This document shows, one piece after another, positions 1 through 7,900 of a stretch of 13,961 nucleotides of DNA (position 1 is the first letter of the stretch; the number at the start of each line of letters is the position of its first letter). The stretch is from Candidatus Parvarchaeota archaeon. Lineage in GTDB: Archaea; Micrarchaeota; Micrarchaeia; Anstonellales; VGKX01. The notes under the pieces are model-generated. The model had not been told where the DNA came from. It ran no database searches and was given only the letters and a program-made list of their open reading frames with translations. The stretch is from assembly GCA_016866895.1 (NCBI GenBank), contig VGKX01000014.1, positions 1-13,961 of the forward strand, written 5' to 3'. The translations under genes were made by a program, and so were the position numbers.

Positions 1-45
1 AATGACTATCCCGGCAACAAGAAAAATAGGCAAGCACAAAACCAT
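1..45 (-). CDS. Possible start of a membrane or secreted protein, cut by the window edge
   Basis: On the minus strand an ATG at 45-43 opens a frame that reads MVLCLPIFLVAGIVI and is still open at position 1. The residues are hydrophobic, as in a signal peptide or first membrane segment. A good archaeal TATA element (minus-strand GGATTTTATACC, 77-66) lies about 26 bases upstream of the ATG, the spacing expected for a leaderless transcript starting at or next to the codon. Only 15 codons are visible, so the family cannot be named. The call rests on the promoter-to-ATG spacing and the hydrophobic character, both of which could be chance. Confidence 0.25.
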   Translation of the reverse strand, partial: MVLCLPIFLVAGIVI

Positions 46-65
46 GAGACTAGTATCTTTAAGCA

Positions 66-77
66 GGTATAAAATCC
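66..77 (-). promoter_or_regulatory. TATA-like element ahead of the edge gene
   Basis: The minus strand reads GGATTTTATACC here. An archaeal TATA box sits about 25 bases before the transcription start, which would place the start near 45, at the ATG of the partial gene. This is a match to a short motif only. Confidence 0.3.
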
Positions 78-134
78 TTGCAGTTTCTGCTGGCAATGTA
101 CTTTCAAAAAAAGTATTCCGAAAAGTCTCCAATG

Positions 135-175
135 AAAAAACTTTAAAAAATTTGAAATGGGGCGCAAAGCCCCAT
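135..175 (-). terminator. Hairpin plus T-tracts downstream of the duplicated mini-protein gene
   Basis: A perfect 7-bp stem, ATGGGGC (157-163) and GCCCCAT (169-175), encloses a 5-base loop. Read on the minus strand it lies about 33 bases past the stop codon at 208 and is followed by two runs of six T (minus strand TTCAAATTTTTTAAAG then TTTTTTC). T-tracts are the known intrinsic termination signal of archaeal RNA polymerase, and the hairpin may help. It would end the transcript of the gene at 208-423 and separate it from the gene at the left edge. Confidence 0.6.
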
Positions 176-207
176 CATTTTAAAAAAATTTACCGAAGGG
201 ACGCAAT

Positions 208-423
208 CTATGCGTTCTTCATCTTGGCTTCTGCCACGTATCCGCCCTTGTCCAGGTAGTACATGTAGCCTGACTTCCTTGTTATCTTTTCAGAGCCGAC
301 CTTCTTCTTCCTGCCGCCCTTGTTGTGCTTCATAGGTGATGCCCAGACATAGCCATCCTTGCCTACGTAGTACAAGTAGCCGTCTTCTCTGCTAACCTTT
401 TCGCTTCCGATTCTTTTTCCCAT
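208..423 (-). CDS. 71-residue protein made of two copies of a Gly/Tyr/Lys-rich unit
   Basis: The start is the ATG at 423-421: a very strong Shine-Dalgarno, GGAGGTG at 437-431, lies 7 bases upstream, and the reading frame further upstream looks non-coding. The protein is two tandem copies of one unit. Copy 1 begins GSEKVSREDGYLYYVGKDGY (residues 6-25) and copy 2 begins GSEKITRKSGYMYYLDKGGY (about 43-62), each followed by a V-A/W-containing tail ending in PMK or KMK. The joining segment is basic (HNKGGRKKK). The alternating aromatic/glycine pattern suggests two small beta-hairpins, and the lysine excess would suit nucleic-acid binding; both are inferences. I recall similar short duplicated proteins in archaeal genomes but no established function. 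It has no cysteines, signal peptide or membrane segment. Own promoter and terminator are visible, so it is probably a single-gene transcript. Confidence 0.85.
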   Translation of the reverse strand: MGKRIGSEKVSREDGYLYYVGKDGYVWASPMKHNKGGRKKKVGSEKITRKSGYMYYLDKGGYVAEAKMKNA

Positions 424-430
424 TGTGTTA

Positions 431-437
431 CACCTCC
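431..437 (-). promoter_or_regulatory. Strong Shine-Dalgarno fixing the start at 423
   Basis: The minus strand reads GGAGGTG, a full match to the 3' end of archaeal 16S rRNA, 7 bases before the ATG at 423. It is the strongest ribosome binding site in the window and shows that the gene begins at 423, not at the more distant ATG at 579. Confidence 0.85.
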
Positions 438-471
438 ACAAAAAAGTAACGTCTGTATATCGGCGTATCTG

Positions 472-485
472 TTTAAAAGGCTTTC
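472..485 (-). promoter_or_regulatory. BRE/TATA-like promoter of the duplicated mini-protein
   Basis: Read on the minus strand, 485-472 is GAAAGCCTTTTAAA, a purine-rich BRE-like stretch followed by a TATA-like core. Transcription would begin near 450-455, giving a leader of about 30 bases that contains the Shine-Dalgarno at 437-431. A second TATA-like run (minus strand AAATATATTTT, near 497-507) is an alternative. Confidence 0.45.
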
Positions 486-602
486 TACCCCGATGGAAAA
501 TATATTTACGTCGTGGACAAAATAAGAAAGTCGCAGGAGGTAAAAGGAAGCGGGAAATTACAATAGTCCAAAGCCGCACTTTTTGAATGCAAAGTTCCAG
601 CC

Positions 603-1889
603 TCAGGCTTTGCCATATATCGCCCTTGTCAAATTTTTCTTAGGCAGTGCATCAATTTTTACTCCGGCGTCGCTGTAGCCTTCGGGCATCACTTTTTCCT
701 GCACCGGCTTCCCAAAGGTTTTGTTTAGGGCATTAACCAATTTCCCCAAAAAATCCTTTTCATTTTGCCATCCGCCACTGCCCTCCAACTCATTAAACAA
801 CTCCCTTATTTTATTCATCAGTCCTTCATTGGCAATGCCAGATGTTTTGCAGAAAATCTCCGTTATCGCTTCAACGGTGCCAGGAACCTTTGTTTCAAGC
901 TTTAAATTGCTTGAATATATGTTCAACAAGCGCAACTCAGCTCCCTCCATGTTTCTAATGCCGGCTTTGGATAATCTTGGCAACCCATTGGTTTGTATTT
1001 CGTATTCAAGTGGTTCAATCACCCTTCTGTTTTCCTTCAGCCATTTGCGTATCCATGGGAAGGCAAAATGTGCAAGGTAATCCGATTGCACACTCACGTA
1101 ATGCGCAGCATCTGAATTCCCATCAGCCATTTCCGTTATTCCTTGGAGGCTGTTTCTTTTTCCAAACAGCGGCGCAAATACGGATATCGGCTCCAACTCC
1201 TGAAATTTGGGGAAGGGAATTGTTAAATCATATGTTGCTATTGCCGTCGAAAGCTCGGATAAGGCACAAACTTTGCTGTTTTTCATCTGTTTTAATCCGT
1301 GGGTCCCTTCATGAACCACTCCGGCTAGCCCTGCAAAGAAAGATTGTGCCGGGCTGAGCCCAACCGTCACCGGTGTGTAAAATATCGTATGCATTTTGGT
1401 AACATAATATGTCCTCATCTGCATTATATCCCCGGCTTTTTTTATGGCGGGCAAATTGTTTTTTTTCACCCCATACGTGTCGCATAAATACCGTAGCCCC
1501 AGCCAAATGCCAAGTATGTTGCTGTTTGCGTTTTCATAGCTGCCAAAAATCTTCATGAATACTTTTTCAACTGCTTCAGGGTTTTGGTATGCGTTTGGAT
1601 TCCAGTCAGTTTGAACCTTGCCAGCAGAGACGTCTTTTTTAAGTTCCTGTACAAGGCCGGTGTTTTTGTCAAGCCAGGCAAGAAAATTCCTCATCTCAGG
1701 CAGTTTTGCCAAATCTTTTGCTTCCTTGGATTTGGCAAGCATTTTCCTTAGGTCTGAAAAGTCGCTCATTTTTGAGATAAACCCTTCAAAATCGTTTCCT
1801 TTGGAACCTTGCTGCTCTTGGGTTGCGTAGACTTGGCAGACTAACATGGAAAAAAATAGCTCAATCCAAATTATTATACTTTTGTGCAA
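603..1889 (-). CDS. Hypothetical protein with an HEGTH zinc-metallopeptidase-like motif, possibly secreted
   Basis: I do not recognise the family. The 428-residue frame begins at a TTG (1889-1887). Its first 22 residues look like a Sec signal peptide: a Lys, a hydrophobic run SIIIWIELFFSMLV, then Q-V-Y-A before T-Q-E. Residues 190-197 read AGVVHEGTH, matching the HExxH zinc/catalytic motif (H193, E194, H197), and SELSTAIATYD follows with E212 about 15 residues after the second His, a plausible third ligand as in gluzincin peptidases. The rest is mostly helical and charged, with conserved-looking aromatics. No further membrane segment is seen. The start is uncertain: the next ATG (1847) would remove most of the signal peptide, and a TATA-like minus-strand run near 1882-1870 could make that ATG leaderless. 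It lies 48 bases downstream of rfcS on the same strand and may be co-transcribed, though no functional link is evident. Peptidase activity is inferred from the motif alone. Confidence 0.75.
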   Translation of the reverse strand: MHKSIIIWIELFFSMLVCQVYATQEQQGSKGNDFEGFISKMSDFSDLRKMLAKSKEAKDLAKLPEMRNFLAWLDKNTGLVQELKKDVSAGKVQTDWNPNAYQNPEAVEKVFMKIFGSYENANSNILGIWLGLRYLCDTYGVKKNNLPAIKKAGDIMQMRTYYVTKMHTIFYTPVTVGLSPAQSFFAGLAGVVHEGTHGLKQMKNSKVCALSELSTAIATYDLTIPFPKFQELEPISVFAPLFGKRNSLQGITEMADGNSDAAHYVSVQSDYLAHFAFPWIRKWLKENRRVIEPLEYEIQTNGLPRLSKAGIRNMEGAELRLLNIYSSNLKLETKVPGTVEAITEIFCKTSGIANEGLMNKIRELFNELEGSGGWQNEKDFLGKLVNALNKTFGKPVQEKVMPEGYSDAGVKIDALPKKNLTRAIYGKA

Positions 1890-1937
1890 GTCAGAAAAAT
1901 CTTTGGTCTGGTGGGAAAGTTAGTTTTGGAACTCTAT

Positions 1938-4238
1938 CTACTTCCCAGCCCCAATCAGCATTATCCTTGCAAGCAGGGCTTCAAGCTGGATGCGCTCGTT
2001 TGCGCCCTCTACAACGCGGAAATTCATCTCGCCTAGCGAATCTATTATTTCGACTTTTTTCAGGTCGGGAATTTCAAGGCTTTGCACTTCCTTATATACA
2101 GCACCCATGACATCCTCGGCCGACATGCCGTAGGTCGCCATAAGCTCCTCAAGCTTTTTGCGAGCAGGCATGAACTTTCCCTCATAGGCAAAGTCGAGCA
2201 TCTGCTTTACCTCAACAGGCTTTGCCCTGCTTGTGGATTTGTAGACGCTATCCGCGGTTATTGTTTTTGAGTGTATTGCGCACCCCTGGAGTATGTTTGT
2301 TGCCTTGCGCATGTCGCCTTCAGACAGGTAAACAACCGCCTCCTTTGCCTCCTTCCCGATTTTCAATCCCTCCCTTTCCGCAACCATGTCAATTATCGCA
2401 AGCACCTCCTGCTCTGCAAGGGGCTTGAAGCGGAAAACCGAGCATCTTGACTGTATGGGCTCTATTATCTTTGAGGAATAGTTGCAGGAGAGTATGAACC
2501 TTGTCACTGTCGCATACATCTCCATTGTGCGCCTCAGCGCGTGCTGCGCGTCGGGCGTAAGCGCATCAGCCTCATCTAGGAATATTATCTTGAACGGAGT
2601 GCCTGTTATCGCAACAGTCCTTGCAAAATCCTTGATTGCCCCCCGCACAATGTCAATGCCCCGCTCGTCAGAATTATGAAGAAGAACCGGCGCCGTTCCC
2701 CCAAAAAACGTTTCCGAGCCAGGCACAGAAACATCATATACATATCCGTCATAGTTCTCCACTTCAGTTTTTTTCACCATAACGACGGACAGCGGTGAGT
2801 CGGCAAGCTTCAGCAGATTTGCCAGAATTTTCCTGTTTGCCTCCCCTTTGACTTCTTTCCCGTATCGCGCAGCAAATTCCTTTATCATACTCTTTGACAG
2901 CCGCTTGCTCCTCTTTGAATACAACTGGTGCCGCAGGAAATATTTTGGATTTTTGTTTTGCAGCCCCTTCACTATCCTTATGAGCGGTTCGGCTGGCAAG
3001 AGTTCTGTCCTTATATAAGAATAGCTTGGGAGTTTCCAGACTGCGCGAACTTCATCTTTGAAGATTGATGTGCTTATCCCGCAGATACGCCCAAGCCATG
3101 CAACATCTATTAGATTTGACTTTGATTTTGACGCGTATCGGACGCATTTCCCCCATTCTCCAGTGGCATCGCCCATATATCCTTGCAAGAACCTTATCCT
3201 GACTGGCAGGTCTGAAGAGAATACCGAAGAAGGAATGCGTTTTGTCCTGGCATATTTGCGCGTTCCATCATAGAACTTTTCGGCAAAATACGCTGCGAGC
3301 TGGGTATTCATTACTCTGAACTGAATAGAGGACGTTCTTGTCCTGTCAAAGCCCGATTTCCCAAAAACAGTGCTGCCGCGAAGCCCAAACTCACCTTCAA
3401 ACGTTTCCTCAAGGGAGTTTACGATGTTCATTTCCTGTGGATAGCCAACAGTAAAAATAATCTGCCCGCTCGTGCCGTTCCTGAAAGACAGGCATCCTTC
3501 TGCAAGATACAGCCCCATCATCCATGCAGTCTGCTCGTTGAGTTCCTTCTGCTCAAACACGTGCCCTGTCTTTGGATTTCTCACAACTCCACTCCTCAGA
3601 AGGTTATGGGTTTGAGGCGCGTAGTCCGAAAGGTCAATGTTCTGCCTTCTGCCGTCAATTTCCTTGGCAAAAGTGATTAGAAAATCTCCTGCTCGAAGTT
3701 CGCCTGCCTTCTTTGAGACCATCTCGGCGCTCCCGTCAAGAACAATTACTGAGTGGTCCAGGCTTGTACGGACAGCCCCGCCCTCGTATCTTATGGAAAC
3801 TACTTCGGATTTCCGGTGCCTGAATATTTTAGTTGCAGGCAGAAAATGGACTTTATGCTCCCTGTCAACAGAGAGTATTTCGATGCCATTGATTTCTCTT
3901 CGTGAATCTTCGCAGCCGTCTCCATAATATTTTTTTGCCAAATAGGCAAAGGTCGTTCGCAATACCTCGCCTTTTTCCCTTATCAGAATCGGCGTTTCTG
4001 GCGTGACGGAAGCATTGAGCTCAAGCACGCTTCCCCTGTAAGAATCCCCGTACAATTCGTGTGCAAGGGCAAGGGTCGCAGTTGTCTTGCCGCACCCTGG
4101 AGGGCCTGCAAAAAGAAGGCTTGGCATGTTTTTTTCCTTGACAAAAGACTTGAGGCTTTCGACAATTTGCCCCTGGCCGATTATCTCGGAGAGGACTTTT
4201 GGCCTGTACTTTTCCGTCCAAGGAAGAAAATCAGTCAT
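1938..4238 (-). CDS. rfcS: Replication factor C small subunit precursor containing an intein
   Basis: RfcS is the AAA+ small subunit of the archaeal clamp loader, which opens and loads PCNA onto primed DNA using ATP. The 766-residue precursor contains 76 residues of N-extein, a 446-residue intein, and 244 residues of C-extein; the spliced protein would be 320 residues, normal for RfcS. The N-extein has the start WTEKYRPKVLSEIIGQ and Walker A GPPGCGKT (residues 45-52). The C-extein has SDERGIDIVRG, Walker B IIFLDEADAL, the sensor 1 region RFILSCNYSSKI, and the arginine-finger SRC motif (IQSRCSVFRF), followed by the lid and the helical collar domain. All key motifs are intact after splicing. 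The start ATG at 4238 has no strong Shine-Dalgarno; an A/T-rich run at about 4258-4266 would fit a leaderless start. The large subunit gene (rfcL) is not in the window. Confidence 0.97.
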   Translation of the reverse strand: MTDFLPWTEKYRPKVLSEIIGQGQIVESLKSFVKEKNMPSLLFAGPPGCGKTTATLALAHELYGDSYRGSVLELNASVTPETPILIREKGEVLRTTFAYLAKKYYGDGCEDSRREINGIEILSVDREHKVHFLPATKIFRHRKSEVVSIRYEGGAVRTSLDHSVIVLDGSAEMVSKKAGELRAGDFLITFAKEIDGRRQNIDLSDYAPQTHNLLRSGVVRNPKTGHVFEQKELNEQTAWMMGLYLAEGCLSFRNGTSGQIIFTVGYPQEMNIVNSLEETFEGEFGLRGSTVFGKSGFDRTRTSSIQFRVMNTQLAAYFAEKFYDGTRKYARTKRIPSSVFSSDLPVRIRFLQGYMGDATGEWGKCVRYASKSKSNLIDVAWLGRICGISTSIFKDEVRAVWKLPSYSYIRTELLPAEPLIRIVKGLQNKNPKYFLRHQLYSKRSKRLSKSMIKEFAARYGKEVKGEANRKILANLLKLADSPLSVVMVKKTEVENYDGYVYDVSVPGSETFFGGTAPVLLHNSDERGIDIVRGAIKDFARTVAITGTPFKIIFLDEADALTPDAQHALRRTMEMYATVTRFILSCNYSSKIIEPIQSRCSVFRFKPLAEQEVLAIIDMVAEREGLKIGKEAKEAVVYLSEGDMRKATNILQGCAIHSKTITADSVYKSTSRAKPVEVKQMLDFAYEGKFMPARKKLEELMATYGMSAEDVMGAVYKEVQSLEIPDLKKVEIIDSLGEMNFRVVEGANERIQLEALLARIMLIGAGK
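2673..4010 (-). mobile_element. In-frame intein with LAGLIDADG homing endonuclease inside rfcS
   Basis: The 446-residue insertion interrupts the conserved RFC motif LELNASDERG between A76 and S523. Its first residue is Ser (SVTPETPIL...), and it ends PVLLHN followed by Ser +1, so splicing would use a Ser1 nucleophile, the penultimate His, the terminal Asn and a Ser +1. Block B is seen as RTSLDHSVIV (intein residues 81-90, with Ser where Thr is usual at three residues before His86), and block F as VYDVSVPGSETFFGG. The middle carries two LAGLIDADG-type motifs, GLYLAEG (166-172) and LQGYMGDATG (275-284), with both acidic residues (E171, D281) present, so the endonuclease looks functional. Such inteins spread into intein-free alleles by cutting them. 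Insertion into a nucleotide-binding-domain motif of an essential replication protein is typical of inteins. Confidence 0.95.
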
Positions 4239-4257
4239 GGCAACACTTCAGGGCAAA

Positions 4258-4266
4258 CAAATTATT
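4258..4266 (-). promoter_or_regulatory. Possible TATA element of rfcS
   Basis: The minus strand is A/T-rich here (AAATAATTT), 20-28 bases before the rfcS ATG, which suits a leaderless or near-leaderless transcript. This is a weak motif match; the T/A-rich run around 4345-4369 could serve instead and would give a leader of about 100 bases. Confidence 0.25.
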
Positions 4267-4308
4267 TGGATAAATCAGGGCAGGGCATATTCCATGATGC
4301 AATCCATT

Positions 4309-4328
4309 AAAGCCTGCCTGCAGGCTTT
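4309..4328. repeat. Perfect 8-bp inverted repeat in the divergent rfcS/membrane-gene region
   Basis: AAAGCCTG (4309-4316) and CAGGCTTT (4321-4328) form a perfect stem with a 4-base loop. It lies about 70 bases upstream of rfcS and about 185 bases upstream of the plus-strand gene. It could be an operator, a structured leader element, or a terminator of a short transcript; the bases after it on the plus strand (CTTTAG) are not a convincing T-tract. Confidence 0.45.
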
Positions 4329-4340
4329 CTTTAGCTGACA

Positions 4341-4380
4341 ACAATTTTAATATCTTGGTGTCTTATATAGTAAAAATTGT
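4341..4380. promoter_or_regulatory. Inverted repeat flanking a TATA-like element
   Basis: ACAATTTT (4341-4348) and AAAATTGT (4373-4380) are perfect reverse complements with a 24-base spacer that holds TCTTATATAG (4361-4370), a TATA-like element on the plus strand. A dyad bracketing a TATA box is a plausible repressor operator. If this TATA is used, the plus-strand transcript would begin near 4390 and carry a leader of about 120 bases before the ATG at 4512. That leader includes the 10-bp palindrome AAAGGCCTTT (4444-4453). Nothing else is recognised in 4239-4511. Confidence 0.35.
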
Positions 4381-4511
4381 CAAGTGAAATTCAATCGTAA
4401 AGCAAACCAACGCTATAGTCCAATTGTGATAAAAGCCAATCATAAAGGCCTTTGCAACAAAGCTCTTCTTAGGCGCTTTTTGGCATTTGCTCAAGTACTC
4501 GGGTAATTTTC

Positions 4512-4889
4512 ATGGATGAGAATTTGCGTCTGCTGTTCCTTTCAATCCTTGTGTTTCTGATTGTCCTTGCGACAAGCCTTGGCACTAACCTGCTTTCAAT
4601 AAACTCGCTTGGAACGGGAGGAATCTTCCTGTCGGTCTCCTCATTTCTCATCTCCTACCTTGCCATTGTCAGCCTCAAAGGCGAACTTGGGAAAAATAGC
4701 TGGCTTCTAGTGGCCCTCTGTCTTGTTGCAGGCTTTGTTGCAGCATTTGCTGCACTGGGCTTTGGCTCGTTTTCATTTTCAGGGGCTGCGGCAGCCTTCC
4801 TTGTATTTGGCCTCATTGCGCCAACAAGCAATTTTGTCAGGTCCAATCTAGTCAAGGCAGGCGCCAAGCAAGGGGCGCCAGCGCAATAG
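4512..4889 (+). CDS. Small multi-pass membrane protein, function unknown
   Basis: The 125-residue protein is hydrophobic, with about four predicted membrane segments by eye: residues 7-28 (LFLSILVFLIVLATSLG), 37-54, 64-84 (SWLLVALCLVAGFVAAFAAL) and 87-103. The short loop KGELGKNS lies between the second and third. The C-terminus (FVRSNLVKAGAKQGAPAQ) is basic and would probably face the cytoplasm. There are no conserved polar residues inside the helices to suggest a transporter or enzyme, and I do not recognise the family. The ATG at 4512 has only a weak upstream GGGT. Its TAG stop overlaps a GTG (4889) and lies 15 bases before the ATG of ileS, so the two are almost surely co-transcribed. No functional link to isoleucylation is known to me. 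Confidence 0.8.
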   Translation: MDENLRLLFLSILVFLIVLATSLGTNLLSINSLGTGGIFLSVSSFLISYLAIVSLKGELGKNSWLLVALCLVAGFVAAFAALGFGSFSFSGAAAAFLVFGLIAPTSNFVRSNLVKAGAKQGAPAQ

Positions 4890-4903
4890 TGGGGCTGTTT
4901 TGC

Positions 4904-7900
4904 ATGCATGACCAGGTCGGGCTTGAAAAAAACATACTTGGGTTCTGGGAAAAAAAGCAGGTGTACCAGAAGGCAAAGCAGCAAGCCAAAGACAGGGAAA
5001 AATTCTACTTTTGCGACGGGCCCCCTTATGCCACGGGGCAGATACATCCGGGCACTGCCTGGAACAAGTGCATCAAGGACGCCGTATGCCGCTTCAAGCG
5101 CTCAAGCGGGTTCAATGTCAGGGCTCAGCCGGGGTTTGACACGCACGGGCTTCCAATAGAAGTCAAAGTAGAGCAGCAGCTAAAGCTTGGCTCGAAAAAG
5201 GAAATAGAAGTCCTGGGCATTTCAAAATTCATCTCCAAGTGCAAGTCGTTTGCAACGCAGCACATTGATGTCATGTCAGGCCAGTTCAGGCGCATTGGAG
5301 TGTGGATGGACTTTGAGCGGCCCTATATAACATATGAGGACAAGTTTATCGAGTCGTCCTGGCGGACAATCAAAGTCGCCCATGAAAAGGGGTTGCTGCA
5401 GCGCGGGGTTTCGGTGTTGCCATATTGCAGCAGGTGCGAAACCACAATAGCCAACTACGAGCTTGAGTATGGGGAGCAAAAGGATCCCTCAATCTATGTC
5501 AAGTTCAAGCTTTCGCAAAGCGGGGAGTTTCTTGTCATCTGGACAACAACCCCCTGGACCCTTATCTCAAACATGGCTGTGATGGTGCACCCTACTTTCA
5601 CCTATGTCAGGGTAAAAGTTGGTTCTGAAACCTGGGTTGTAGCAAAGGAGCGGCTTGATGCCGTGATGGCGTTTGAGTTTGGCAAAAGCCCAGTCGTGCT
5701 AGGCGAGATGTCTGGAAAGCGGCTTGAGGGCCTTGAATACGACCACCCGCTTGAAGGAAAAATCGGGAAGTCGGCAAGGAGAAAGGTCGTTCTTTCAGAC
5801 GAATACGTAACTCTTGAAGATGGAAGTGGCCTTGTGCACTGTGCCCCAGGGCACGGGCCGGAGGACTTCATAATCGGCAAGAGGTTTGGAATAGAAATCT
5901 ACAGCCCCATTGACACCTCCGGCAAATTCAAGTTAGAGGCAGGCGACTATGCGGGCCTGAGGGCACTTGAGGCCAACAAGACCGTGATTGAGGACCTGCA
6001 CCAGTGCGGGGCTCTAATACATTCCGGAAGCATCATGCACAGGTACCCTCACTGCTGGAGATGCAAGACCCCTCTTATCTTCATGACAACAGACCAGTGG
6101 TTTATTTCAATCACAAAACTAAAGCAAAAAATGCTTGAGGAAATAGAAAACATAAGCTGGACTCCTGATTTTGCAAAAACCAGGTTTTCAGATTTTGTCT
6201 CAGGCGCGCCTGACTGGTGCATATCCCGCCAGCGCTATTGGGGCATACCGCTTCCAATCTGGGTCTGCCAGTCGGATGCCTGCAAGGAAATCCGCGTGCT
6301 TGGCGACTCAAGTGGGCTTCCAAAGCTCAAGGAGCTTCACAGGCCGTATATCGACGAGGTAACCCTTGTGTGCAAATGCGGCGGCAAGATGAGCAGGGTC
6401 CCGGACATACTTGACGTGTGGTTTGACTCGGGTAACGCAATCTGGGCCTCGCTTACAAAAGAAGAGGAAATGAACTACTTCCCATCCGACTTTATAGTGG
6501 AGGGCAAGGACCAGACAAGGGGCTGGTTCTACTCGCTTCTTGGCTCTGGCATGGTGCTTTGTGGCTCAAGCCCGTATAAGTCGGTGATGATGCACGGCTT
6601 TTTCGTTGATGAAAAAGGCGAAAAGATGAGCAAGTCCGTAGGCAACTTTGTCCCACTTGAGGAGATAGTCGACAAGTACGGCTCTGACACGTTTCGCCTC
6701 TGGTCTCTTTCAAACACGGTCTGGGACGACTTGAAATTCAACTGGGACGAGGTAAAGGAGGCAAGCCGGGTCCTCAATACCTACTTCAACATGCTTGTTT
6801 TCCTGCAAAGGTTCCATCAGCATAAGCCGGTTGCACTTGAGCAGGCGGAGCTTGAGGTCGAGGACAGGTGGATTCTTTCAAGGCTCAATTCCCTTGTGAG
6901 GATTTGCAACGAGTCGCTTAACGGGTACGAGGTCCACAAGGCCTCTAAGGCCATCCGCCAGTTTATTGTCGAGGACTTGAGCAGGACCTACCTCAAGCTT
7001 GCAAAAAGGCGCATCATGCAGGAGGAAAACGCCAAGGCGGCCCTGTGCGCGATTTATCATTCAATGCTAACGCTCTCCAAGCTGGCGGCGCCAATAATCC
7101 CGTTCATTTCAGAGCACGTCTACAGGGAGTTTTTCATGGCATACGAAAAGGAGGAGTCCGTCTCCCTTTTTCCCTACCCACAGCCAAACCTCAAGCTTAT
7201 TGACGCGCAGCTTGAGCGCAAATTTGAAATCGCATCCCAGATTGTCGTGTGTGCTGCAAGCTGCAGGCAGGCGGCAAACGTCAAGCTTCGCTGGCCACTT
7301 GAATCCGTCCACATTGTTTCGTCAAGCACGCAGGTCAACGATGCGGCAATGCACATGTCCGGCATCATTGAAACAATGGCAAACGTGCAAAAAGTGGCAA
7401 TAGGCGCAGGCGGCATAAAAAGCGGCTATTCTCTAAAGGTGCACCACTCCAAGATTGGCGCCGCGTTCAAGGAGCAGTCAGGAAACGCGATAAAGGTTGC
7501 GTCAAATCTTGATGCAAACGAGGTTGCGGCATCTTATGGAAAAGAGGGCAAGCACAACGCAGGCGGCTTTGAGTTCACCCCGCAGCTTGTCGAGATAATT
7601 GAATCAGCAACAAACCATGCAATCGGAAACTTTGAAGATGGCAAAATTTACCTTAAAGTGCACCTGAACAAGGAGCTTTTTGCACTTGCAATGGTCAGGG
7701 AAGTCTCAAGAAGAATCCAAATCTCAAGAAAGGAGTCAGGAATGGTTGAGTCTGACATGGCTCAAGTCGGCATTGAGTGCGACAAGGAGCTTGAGTCAAT
7801 TCTCAAGGCGCACGAATCACAGCTTTGCGCCCAGGTCAGTGCAAAATCCGTCGATTTTGGCCAAGCAGGCAAGGGCGCCAAGGAGTGGGAAATAGAAGAT

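Noticed and set aside
2..259. Plus-strand 85-residue frame at the left edge
   Set aside because: It runs through the terminator hairpin and into the 3' end of the well-supported minus-strand gene at 208-423. It has no ribosome site and its composition looks random.
1860..1937. A promoter-bearing intergenic element between rfcS and the HEGTH gene
   Set aside because: The gap is only 48 bases and the TATA-like run lies inside the longer reading frame, so it is noted as a start-site ambiguity and not as a separate feature.
2673..4010. RfcS interruption read as a fusion or as two different genes
   Set aside because: The frame is continuous, both ends have intein splice residues, and removal restores the exact LELNASDERG motif.
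4294..4338. C/D-box-like guide RNA (ATGATGC ... CTGA)
   Set aside because: The C box does not match RUGAUGA fully, no D'/C' pair is visible and the interior is taken up by the 8-bp inverted repeat.
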